Origin: Pomacea canaliculata | Taxonomy: Eukaryota > Mollusca > Gastropoda > Architaenioglossa > Ampullariidae | Direction: 5' to 3' | Assembly (NCBI RefSeq): GCF_003073045.1 | Contig: NC_037593.1 | Span: 11,766,735 to 11,830,734, forward strand | Length of the DNA: 64,000 nt | In this document: piece after piece, positions 36,251 to 44,999 of the stretch | Position numbering within the stretch: position 1 is the first letter of the stretch | Layout of the letters: each line of letters starts with the position of its first letter | Program-made: the position numbers and the translations under genes | Notes under the pieces: model-generated | What the model saw: the letters and a program-made list of their open reading frames with translations, nothing else | Database searches by the model: none | Told to the model about the DNA's origin: nothing

Positions 36251-37970
36251 AAACTTTTTGCTTTTCTTCCGTTGATTTCTACTGATTTCATCTATTCATA
36301 GTTTTCTGTATATTTTCAGAGGCGGCCTTAGCAGCAGTACGCGGTGCCCTGCTGTTTGGTCCTATGCGAGGGAGAGCCTTAAGTGTAGGATGCATACCGT
36401 ACCACAAGAATCTCCTATCGCGGGCCTCATTACCATCTGTATGTAAGCATAATTATTGTCATAAACCATTTTTTAGTTTTTTGGTTTGCTTTTTGGTTTT
36501 GTGTGTGTGTGTGTGTGTGGGTTGGGTTTTTTTTATTAGTATTAAATATATGACTTTTAGGCTTGTACTACCTCAATTTTAGTTACAGGTTAATCCAAGT
36601 TCGCATCTTCTTGTAGTGTGTTTGGAATGGATGGGTTCTCTATCTCGCTAGCTTCAAGTACTGTCTTAAAATGACCATACCACTGTTCAGCCTCTATTGT
36701 GCTTCTCTCCAAACATTTTTTTTTACACGATATATTCTTTATACGTCATCATAGGCTAACAACTCGTGTGATCATCGATGGTGGCTGAGCCCACCTGATG
36801 AATGTCTAACAGAGTTTTTATTATTTATTTATTTACTTATTTATTTATTTATTTATTTTGTGCCGACACACTACGTGCAGAGGAGGAGTGGAGGGTACGT
36901 TTTCCTAGAAAGGTGTAGTATTCGTATTTTTGTGCATCTGTGGATGATTGTATGCTGACTTTTTCCTTTTCTTTTTCTTTATAATATATGGATAATTAAT
37001 GCGTAATGTTTGTGGTTATAGGCGCAGTCTGCTGCGCCGTTGAGTGTTTGGGCCTGGCTAATGTCACGTACTAATGGGCCTGGCAGATGCCATGAAATAT
37101 TTGAAGAGTTTATGCTTTGTTTTGTTGTGAGTTGTTCCGTTTTTATTGGTATTTGATTGGAGCATGTGTGTGGCCCAGGAAAGTTGAGGTCGCTCGTGCC
37201 CACAGACAGCGTCATTTAGAGTAGTATAACGTCTGTCCCGAAGTGGAGACTAGAGCTGTGTTTTGTTTGTGATTGAAGAGAATTTGTAAGAGTGTGGAAG
37301 AACATTGCAGATGTATAGATTTACGGAATATCAGTTGCCAGTTCCTGTTGTTACAGTGTATATATAGTGCCGAAGTTGATCATCAAGAAAATGAACTTTT
37401 TCTCCGTGGAAGGAAGTCAAGCCTGACTGTATGGGTGGTGACAGGCTAGTTAGCAGTCGTCACCCTGCATCGTTCACCAAAGAGGTTCCTAGTTTGACAT
37501 TGATTATGAATACTCTCCAGGAGGAGAGTGGGCCGATCCTGGAGGTACTGCAATACCAGGCCGACCCGTGACAGAGGTGGAGCAAGCCCCTAACACTCCG
37601 TCATGTTTCAAAAATCAGTTTAATATCGAAGTCCCCCAATGGAGGACGTATCAGATATTAAGCTGATAAGAACAGATTTTTTTTTTTTTTCCATGTTTGT
37701 TTATTCAAACATTAAAAACAAGGGTAAACAAAGTATTAACAAGAATGTAAAAGTGTTAAAAACAAGAGTTCTTTTCACTTATTCGAAATCTGAGTTACGA
37801 AAAGTCATTGTTCATTCGTTGCTTTCAACTATTTCTTTTTTCGAGGTGCGTGGGGTGTGGAGGGGAGGATTTCCTCCTCTCGCACTGTTGCTGCTGTCGT
37901 TCCCATCAGGTCGCTCCGAGGTGCGTGGTGTTCTGGTAATGGGTGTGGAGGGTACTCACTGCGAGGTTGG

Positions 37971-38186
37971 AGGTTGTAGCATCAGTCATCGAAGGCAGGG
38001 GTCGTAGTTGGCGTCTAGGCCAAAAAGAGTTATTGTCCACAGGTGCGTTGGCGGCATTATCCAAGGTGAGGAACACACAGGTTGTAGCGTCAGTCATCGA
38101 AGGCAGGGGTCGTTGTTGGCGTCTAGGCCAAAAAGAGTTATTGTCCACAGGTGCGTTGGCGGCATTATCCAAGGTGAGGAACACTC
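37971..38186. repeat. Two 108-bp direct repeats in the 3' region of the U2 insert
   Basis: The unit beginning AGGTTGTAGC at 37971 starts again at 38079 with only a few changes. As 108 is a multiple of three, a short minus-strand frame repeats FLTLDNAANAPVDNNSFWP. The frame is not joined to ORF1 and I treat it as non-coding. Confidence 0.9.
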
Positions 38187-38266
38187 AGGTGCGCAGGTCA
38201 TCCTATGAAATCTCCATCGTTGTTTTCGTGCTGAAAGAGGGGCACTTTCGGCACAGGTAACACATG

Positions 38267-39394
38267 TTATTGCCACATAGTGTCGTCGTCGTCGGTCAAA
38301 AAGGCGTCGTCATCCGGGCGGTGGCGCGTCTCCTTGCTGCGTTTGCTGGGTTCTGTGTCTGTCGTTACGTTGTCGATGTAAGTCCTTTTAGGCACAGAGC
38401 CCCTCGGGAGCTGCGTTGATGGCGCTTCTTGGGGGCGTGCGGTGGGGCTCTCCTGGCTGTAGCTTGTCTTGCTTGGGGTCAAGGGTGGAGGGGGAGGTGG
38501 GGGTGCTGCCCTGCTTGGCCGGCGGGGTCGGAGGCCCGGCGTAGACTCCCACGGCTGGTCCACTGGGCTCTGCGTCCTCGGGGCAGGCTTTGCCTTAACC
38601 CTGCCGAGGACCGTGAGTGTCGGCGCTGTGCTTGGCTCTTTGTCGTCTCGCCTGGGGGTGGTTTTGCTGTGGCCAGTGGGTCCGGTCGCCGGTCTGTATT
38701 GTTTTCTGACGTCGGGGCAGTCTCGCCTGGTGTGTCCCGGCCGTCCGCAAACCAGACAGGTTGACGCTCTGCCTTTAACTGTCACTAACATTTTGAGAGA
38801 AAGTTCTGGTACAGTGAATGTGGTGGGGATTTTCCCCATGTTCTTTCTCTGTATCTCAAGCTTCAGGTATCTTGTACCTTTGTCGCTGCCGTCGTCCTCT
38901 CGTTCTGTCTGAATTTCCTTCACTCTCCCTATTTGTTCGAAGCTCCTAGTGATGAGAGAGTTCTGGATATATAGTGGGACCCAATGGATCCTTATCTCCA
39001 CCACTGCGCAGTCCGCGTGTTCAACATGTGCCGTGACGCCTTGTGGAAGTGTCATGGGGCTGGCCTCAAGGACTGTCGGTACGAACTCTGGTCTTGTAAA
39101 GGTGACATTGACTAGGCGAGGGTTTTCACCCTTCCACAAGCCGATTATCTCGGCCTTTGGTACTCCGGACGCTATCAAGACGGCGACGATGGCCTCCCTT
39201 CTAGTGAGGAGGGCGTGTCGGCCTGACAGATGCAGCTGGATCGTTGATCTTCTTAGGAGATCATCGCAGTCTTCGTCGATGAGGGTGAGGGAGACTTCTC
39301 CCACCTCCGAGAGAGGGATGAAACCGCCTGGTGGTCTTGCTACTGAGGGGGTGTCCTTGCCGCCGGTGACGATCTCCGAGTACAGGGAAGGCAT
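38267..39394 (-). CDS. ORF1 protein with CCHC zinc knuckle, of the U2-inserted retrotransposon
   Basis: Open from 39532 (after a stop 2 codons from the 5' junction); the first ATG is at 39394 (MPSLYSEIVTGGKD), giving 375 residues. The middle part has an esterase-free, RRM-like mix of strands and helices (VEIRIHWVPLYIQNSLITRS, KGTRYLKLEIQRKNMGK). It is followed by CLVCGRPGHTRRDC, a C-X2-C-X4-H-X4-C knuckle, then a proline-rich, basic C-terminus (SRAAPPPPPPPLTPSKTS; PSKRSKETRHRPDD) and an acidic end. This order fits Gag-like ORF1 proteins of the Tx1/L1 group, which bind element RNA. The frame is intact, with GC-rich codon use unlike the AT-rich surroundings. Activity would need a reverse transcriptase from elsewhere. 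Confidence 0.8.
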   Translation of the reverse strand: MPSLYSEIVTGGKDTPSVARPPGGFIPLSEVGEVSLTLIDEDCDDLLRRSTIQLHLSGRHALLTRREAIVAVLIASGVPKAEIIGLWKGENPRLVNVTFTRPEFVPTVLEASPMTLPQGVTAHVEHADCAVVEIRIHWVPLYIQNSLITRSFEQIGRVKEIQTEREDDGSDKGTRYLKLEIQRKNMGKIPTTFTVPELSLKMLVTVKGRASTCLVCGRPGHTRRDCPDVRKQYRPATGPTGHSKTTPRRDDKEPSTAPTLTVLGRVKAKPAPRTQSPVDQPWESTPGLRPRRPSRAAPPPPPPPLTPSKTSYSQESPTARPQEAPSTQLPRGSVPKRTYIDNVTTDTEPSKRSKETRHRPDDDAFLTDDDDTMWQ

Positions 39395-40166
39395 GTCTGG
39401 AAGATGTCGGTGCTGAGCCGTTGAGCCTTCTCTGGGTCGCTGCTGTGTAGCTGACTCCTCTTGCTGTGTCGTGGAGTCGCCGCTGCAGTTGCCGCTCGGA
39501 GTATCCGGCCTTAAAAGGCCACGATATTGCAAAACTTACGGGACAGATACTACACTTTGATCTTAGCCAAAAGGCCGAGAAGCGATAACCAGAATGTGCC
39601 AGACATTCATGACAGCATCGTCTGGCTTTCCGTCACATTCGGGTTTGGCAAACTAGCATGTCATTTAAGAAGCTTTCAATGTAGAAAGTCGCCATGCTTT
39701 TAAGAAATTGCATGATATTCTGACTGCAAATACTATCTTCAAAGATTTAGCGTATTTCTGCAGCTACATTGTCACTATGAAATAGCGGAGCAACGTTCAG
39801 GGGTTAAAACTGCAGCTGTCTTCTCCGAGCGACACAAGGGAAACAACACGAGTGAGTGAGTCCCTCGCTAGCTTTGCAAAAAAAAAAACTATGAACGGAT
39901 ATAGCGATAGTATTAGTTCGTGATAAAGTGCGCCGGTTGCTGTCTCCATTGATTTACGTCATCGTACGTGTTGGTCGGGGAGTAGAGCAGGTGTCTGGCG
40001 AAGTTGTTGTCGACTACGTTGGTCGTACTGGCTTACCTAACCTTGATCAGCATCTTAAGCTGTTGGGGTTGTCTCCTGTATACTTGTAAATTTTGATCCT
40101 TCGCTGCTATAGTCTCTGTCAGTGAGCGTGGGCTGTTTTATAAAGCTTTGTAATGCTGCTATCCTC

Positions 40167-40284
40167 GCCTACGGCCATACCACGTTGAACACACCGGTTC
40201 TCGTCCGATCACCGTAGTTAAGCAACGTCGGGCCCGGTTAGTACTTGGATGGGTGACCGCCTGGGAACACCGGGTGCTGTAGGC
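40167..40284 (+). rRNA. 5S rRNA copy 6
   Basis: 118 nt, second type, but the 3' end reads GTAGGC as in the first type. One change in the internal promoter (CCGTAGTTAAG for CCGAAGTTAAG). Likely functional or nearly so. Confidence 0.92.
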
Positions 40285-40886
40285 AAACCTTTTTACCTTT
40301 TTTTTTTTTTTTTTTTTTCCCAATCATTGCATAGTTTTCTTGTGAAGTGTCGTGAACTTTTACACCTTACCCCCATCTTCATTTCCAAGCATTTTTCGGG
40401 TGCTGTAGGCAAACCGTTTTCTTATTATCTTCCTCCTTTCTGTAATATTTAGTCCCAAATAGGACTAACAGAGTTTCTCAACTCTTAGGTGGGCGGTAAA
40501 GAAAAAAAAAGTTGTAAGGGGGAGGGGTGCTTTTTTTTCATTTCAAGTGAATTTGTGATAGTGCTATCTATTTCTTGGTCTATTTAAAGCAATAAAAGTA
40601 GACCAAATATATTGGACAATTTCGATCAATATTTCCAAAATGTTGCCAGATTTGACCCGCATCGATGGAGAACACGTGGACTTTCATTGAGCAAAAGGCA
40701 CACCAGAATAATCTAAATACGCTACCAGCCACTACCAGGTGTATATTTGTGTGTGAGAGAGAGAGTGGGGGAAACTTAAATTATTTTGCACTGTAGGTTG
40801 GACGTGTCGTTTAATTTATGATTATATGTAGTCTGTGTCAGTGAGTGTGCGGCTGTTTTATAAAGCTTTGTAATGCTGCTATCCTC

Positions 40887-41004
40887 GCCTACGGCCATAC
40901 CACGTTGAACACACCGGTTCTCGTCCGATCACCGAAGTTAAGCAACGTCGGGCCCGGTTAGTACTTGGATGGGTGACCGCCTGGGAACACCGGGTGCTGT
41001 AGGC
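40887..41004 (+). rRNA. 5S rRNA copy 7 (intact)
   Basis: 118 nt, first type, same as copies 3 and 5, terminator TTTTT downstream. Confidence 0.97.
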
Positions 41005-41255
41005 AAACTTTTTGCTTTTCTTCCGTTGATTTCTACTGATTTCATCTATTCATAGTTTTCTGTATATTTTTCAGAGGCGGCCTTAGCAGCAGTACGCGGT
41101 GCCCTGCTGTTTGGTCCTATGCGAGGGCCGAGAGCCGTAAGTGTAGGCTGCATACCGTACCACAAGAATCTCCTATCGCGGGCCTCCATTACGATCTGTA
41201 TGTAAGCATAATTATTGTCATAAACCATTTTTTAGTTTTTTGGTTTGCTTTTTGG

Positions 41256-41257
<2 letters not shown>

Positions 41258-41314
<57 letters not shown>
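41258..41314. repeat. Expanded (TG)n microsatellite in the array spacer
   Basis: The same site in the other units has about 9 TG pairs; here it has about 27. Marks this unit as distinct. Confidence 0.9.
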
Positions 41315-41317
<3 letters not shown>

Positions 41318-42307
41318 TGGTTTTTTTTTATTAGTATTAAATATATGACTTTTAGGCTTGTACTACCTCAATTTTAGTTACAGGTTAATCCAAGTTCGCA
41401 TCTTCTTGTAGTGTGTTTGGAATGGATGGGTTCTCTATCTCGCTAGCTTCAAGTACTGTCTTAAAATGACCATACCACTGTTCAGCCTCTATTGTGCTTC
41501 TCTCCAAACATTTTTTTTACACGATATATTCTTTATACGTCATCATAGGCTAACAACTCGTGTGATCATCGATGGTGGCTGAGCCCACCTGATGAATGTC
41601 TAACAGAGTTTTTATTATTTATTTACTTATTTATTTATTTATTTATTTTGTGCCGACACACTACGTGCAGAGGAGGAGTGGAGGGTACGTTTTCCTAGAA
41701 AGGTGTAGTATTCGTATTTTTGTGCATCTGAGGATGATTGTATGCTGACTTTTTCCTTTTCTTTTTCTTTATAATATATGGATAATTAATGCGTAATGTT
41801 GTGGTTATAGGCGCAGTCTGCGGCGCCGTTGAGTGTTTGGGCCTGGCTAATGTCACGTACTAATGGCCTGGCAGATGCCATGAAATATTTGAAGAGTTTA
41901 TGCTTTGTTTTTGTTGTGAGTTGTTCCGTTTTATTGGTATTTGATTGGAGCATGTGTGTGGCCCAGGAAAGTTGAGGTCGCTCGTGCCCACAGACAGCGT
42001 CATTTAGAGTAGTATAACGTCTGTCCCGAAGTGGAGACTAGAGCTGTGTTTTGTTTGTGATTGAAGAGAATTTGTAAGTGTGGAAGAACTTTCCAGATGT
42101 ATAGATTTACGGAATATCAGTTGCCAGTTCCTGTTGTTACAGTGTATATAGTGCCGAAGTTGATCATCAAGAAAATGAACTTTTTCTCTGTGGAAGTCAA
42201 GCCTGACTGTATGGCTGGTGACAGGCTAGTTAGCAGTCGTCACCCTGCATCGTTCACCAAAGAGGTTCCTAGTTTGACATTGATTATGAATACTCTCCAG
42301 GAGGAGA

Positions 42308-42495
42308 GTGGGCCGATCCTGGAGGTACTGCAATACCAGGCCGACCCGTGACAGAGGTGGAGCAAGCCCCTAACACTCCGTCATGTTTCAAAAATCAGTT
42401 TAATATCGAAGTCCCCCAATGGAGGACGTATCAGATATTAAGCTGATAAGAACAGATACTACACTTTGATCTTAGCCAAAAGGCCGAGAAGCGAT
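42308..42495 (-). ncRNA. U2: U2 spliceosomal snRNA, copy 4
   Basis: 188 nt, all elements as in copies 1 and 2. Complete. Its upstream flank shares two small changes (GAATGTGCCAGACATTCATG) with the upstream flank of the split copy 3. Confidence 0.96.
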
Positions 42496-43074
42496 AACCA
42501 GAATGTGCCAGACATTCATGACAGCATCGTCTGGCTTTCCGTCACATTCGGGTTTGGCAAACTAGCATGCCATTTAAGAAGCTTTCAATGTAGAAAGTCG
42601 CCATGCTTTTAAGAAATTGCATGATATTCTGACTGCAAATACTATCTTCAAAGAGTTAGCGTATTTCTGCAGCTACGTTGTCACAATGAAATAGCGGAGC
42701 AACGTTCAGGGGTTAAAACTGCAGCTGTCTTCTCCGAGCGACACAAGGGAAACAACACGAGTGAGTGAGTCCCTCGCTAGCTTTGCAAAAAAAAACCAAA
42801 AAACTATGAACGGATATAGCGAGTTCGTGACAAAGTGCGCCGGTTGCTGTCTCCATTGATCTTACGTCATCGTACGTGTTGGTCGGGGGGGTAGAGCAGG
42901 TGTCTGGCGAAGTTGCTGTCGACTACGTTGGTCGTACTGGCTCACCTAACCTTGATCAGCATCTTAAGCTGTTGGGGTTGTCTCCTGTATACTTGTAAAT
43001 TTTGATCCTTCGCTGCTATAGTCTCTGTCAGTGAGCGTGGGCTGTTTATAAAGCTTTGCAATGCTGCTTTCCTC

Positions 43075-43191
43075 GCCTACCGCATACCACGTTGAACACA
43101 CCGGTTCTCGTCCGATCACCGAAGTTAAGCAACGTCGGGCCCGGTTAGTACTTGGATGGGTGACCGCCTGGGAACACCGGGTGCTGTAGGC
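43075..43191 (+). rRNA. 5S rRNA copy 8 (variant)
   Basis: 117 nt, second type. The start reads GCCTACCGCATACC instead of GCCTACGGCCATACC; the rest, with the internal promoter, is complete and ends GTAGGC. Confidence 0.88.
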
Positions 43192-43842
43192 AAACCTTTT
43201 GCTTTTTTTTTTTTTTTTTTTTTTTTCATTCATTGCATAGTTTTCTTGTGAAGTGTTGTGAACATTTACACCTTACCCCCATCTTCATTTCCAAGCATTT
43301 TTCGGGTGCTGTAGGCAAACCCTTTTCTTATTATCTTCCTCCTTTCTGTAATATTTAGTCTCATATAGGATTAACAGAGTTTCTCAGTGGGCGGTAAATA
43401 GAAAAAAAAAAGTTGTAAGGGGGGGGGGGAGGGTGTGTGTGTGTGGTTTTTTTTTTTCATTTCACGTGAATTTCTGATAGTGCCATCTATTTCTTGGTCT
43501 ATTTAAAGCAATAAAAGTAGATAAAATATATTGGACAATTTTGATCAATATTTTCAAAATGTTGCCAGATTTGACCACCATCGATGGAGAACACGTGGAC
43601 TTTCATTGAGCGAAAGGCACACCAGAATAATCTAAATACGCTACCAGCCACTACCAGGTGTATATTTGTGTGTGTGTGTGTGTGTGTTTGAGAGAGAGAG
43701 AGAATAGAGAGAGAGTGTGGGGGGAACTTAAATTATTTTGCACTGCAGGTTGGGCGTGTCGTTTATTTTATGATTACAGTATATTTAGTCTCCGTCAGTG
43801 AGTGTGCGGCTATTTATAAAGCTTTGTAATGCTGCTATCCTC

Positions 43843-43960
43843 GCCTACGGCCATACCACGTTGAACACACCGGTTCTCGTCTGATCACCGAAGTTAAACA
43901 ACGTCGGGCCCGGTTAGTACTTGGATGGGTGACCGCCTGGGAACACCGGGTGCTGTAGGC
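43843..43960 (+). rRNA. 5S rRNA copy 9 (array edge)
   Basis: 118 nt with two changes (CGTCTGATC for CGTCCGATC, GTTAAACAACG for GTTAAGCAACG). Upstream flank is of the first type, downstream flank of the second type, so this right-edge copy looks like a recombinant. No U2 follows. Confidence 0.92.
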
Positions 43961-44071
43961 AAAACCTTTTGCTTTTCTCTTTTTTGTTTTCTTTCATTCA
44001 TTGCATAGTTTTCTTGTGAAGTGTCGTGAACGTTTACACCTTGCCCCCATCTTCGTTTCCAAGCATTTTTC

Positions 44072-44089
44072 GGGTGCTGTAGGCAAACC
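44072..44089 (+). repeat. 5S 3'-end fragment duplicated downstream of second-type 5S genes
   Basis: GGGTGCTGTAGGCAAACC, the last 5S bases plus flank, recurs ~110 bases after the gene end behind a T-run. Same fragment at 32743-32760, 35640-35657, 40398-40415 and 43304-43321. Read as an 18-bp target duplication around a short poly(A)-tailed minus-strand insert. Confidence 0.75.
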
Positions 44090-44368
44090 GTTTTCTTATT
44101 CTCTTCCTCCTTTCTGTAATATTTAGATTCATAGGATATTTTTTCTCTCTTTTTGTTGCATTTATGGTATTGCATTAACCAGAGACGTTATAACGTCTAT
44201 GCATTAACATTGAAACGATTTTCATTCACTTTAGGTTCGGCAGACGACTGCACACGTGTTTAGAGTTCACGATTTGCAGGAGGTGCAGGTAGCAATTAAG
44301 AGCTAAGAATTAAAGCCAGTGCGAATACATGTAGTACGTACCATGGGTGACGGTAGAGCGTCAGACTG

Positions 44369-44990
44369 AGAAAATAAGTTACGATTACAATTACAAGGGG
44401 TCCGGAGAGATCGCCTACCCTGGGGCCCCGTGCTGGCTCGGCCACCTTGGGGCTAAGTAATCTTCTTTCTAATAATAGATTCAGTTCCCTGTTCTCGATA
44501 GGTGCCTTTGTCAAACAGGGTGCTAAAATACTTTCTTAAAAATTACAAAAGCACCACCCTAATATTTAAAAACTTCGACCATGATGCCATGTGGCATGCA
44601 CTTTTTTGGGGGGGTTTGTTTTGTTTTATATATATAAGTGACTTGTTGACTTATCATAGGGTAACAACTCACTGATCGATGGTGGCTGAGCCCACCTGCT
44701 GAATGACTAAGCGAGTTTTTTTCTTTTTTCTTTTTGTTTTTGTTTTATTTTAGAATGTGGGAGAGAAAGGGGAAAGATTGTCGCGGGCCAGCTCTTCACT
44801 TTCCATGAAGATCGAGAGACATGCTTAATTATTATCATATACTAAGAAAATAATTTGCGAATACCCTTACAAGAGGCCCGTACTTGCCTTAGATCTAAGT
44901 AATCTCCCTTCTAATGAATGGACTGAATAATAGATTCAGTCTAATGTTGTTGATAGATGCGTTTATCAAATAGTACCTTTCTAGGAAGAC
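44369..44990. repeat. Dispersed repeats: two related ~150-bp segments and one array-spacer-like segment
   Basis: 44369-44530 and 44843-44990 share ACAAGGGG/GAGGCCCG, CTAAGTAATCT...CTTCTAAT and AATAGATTCAGT, TTATCAAATAG-like ends; the first also matches 16915-16990. Between them, 44655-44715 (GATCGATGGTGGCTGAGCCC ACCTG) matches the array spacer at 30990-31040. Old interspersed repeats; no coding. Confidence 0.6.
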
Positions 44991-44999
44991 GCGGTCGCC

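Larger units (their letters stand above)
37678..39542 (-). mobile_element. ORF1-only non-LTR retrotransposon inserted in U2 snRNA (Keno-like by target)
   Basis: In the same orientation as U2. The 3' end is a poly(A) tail (T-run at 37678-37690 on the plus strand) and both junctions carry ACAGAT (37672-37677, 39543-39548), the marks of target-primed reverse transcription. It holds one long ORF1, a ~590-bp 3' region with a 108-bp direct duplication, and no reverse transcriptase ORF. Elements known to target U2 genes include Keno (Tx1 group, APE type, ORF1 with zinc knuckle) and Utopia; assignment to the Keno side rests on the separate ORF1 and is tentative. It resembles the mammalian HAL1 situation, an element with ORF1 but no ORF2. 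Confidence 0.85.
37528..39586 (-). pseudogene. U2: U2 snRNA copy 3, split by a retrotransposon
   Basis: The 3' part (37528-37677) and the 5' part (39543-39586) together are a U2 gene. The 1865-bp insert enters right after the branch-site pairing element, in GTAGTATCTGT, around nucleotide 38-44 of U2. ACAGAT is present at both junctions as a target duplication. This copy cannot make a normal U2 RNA. Confidence 0.95.
30130..44130. repeat. Tandem array of ~2.9-kb 5S rRNA / U2 snRNA units
   Basis: Corresponding points recur at 30361, 33237, 36133, 40887 and 43843: periods of 2876, 2896, about 2890 (after removing the 1.87-kb insert) and 2956. Each full unit holds, in order, a 5S gene (+), about 1.4 kb of spacer, a U2 gene (-), about 0.5 kb of spacer, a second 5S gene (+) with a different flank, and about 0.6 kb of spacer. 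Units are nearly identical, including spacers, which points to recent homogenisation. The outer units are more diverged, as expected at array edges. All ORFs in the spacers recur only because the DNA recurs; none is coding. Confidence 0.95.

Noticed and set aside
31199-37215. Identical 78-residue minus-strand ORFs at 31199, 34088 and 36979
   Set aside because: They are identical because the array spacer is repeated. The fourth unit breaks the frame and no domain is seen, so there is no sign of selection.
37971-38186. Direct repeats as a CRISPR-like array
   Set aside because: Two adjacent 108-bp copies without spacers in an animal genome; a simple duplication within a retrotransposon.
38429-39416. 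Plus-strand ORFs of 111, 147 and 155 residues
   Set aside because: They lie antisense to the zinc-knuckle ORF1 and come from its GC-rich codon use.
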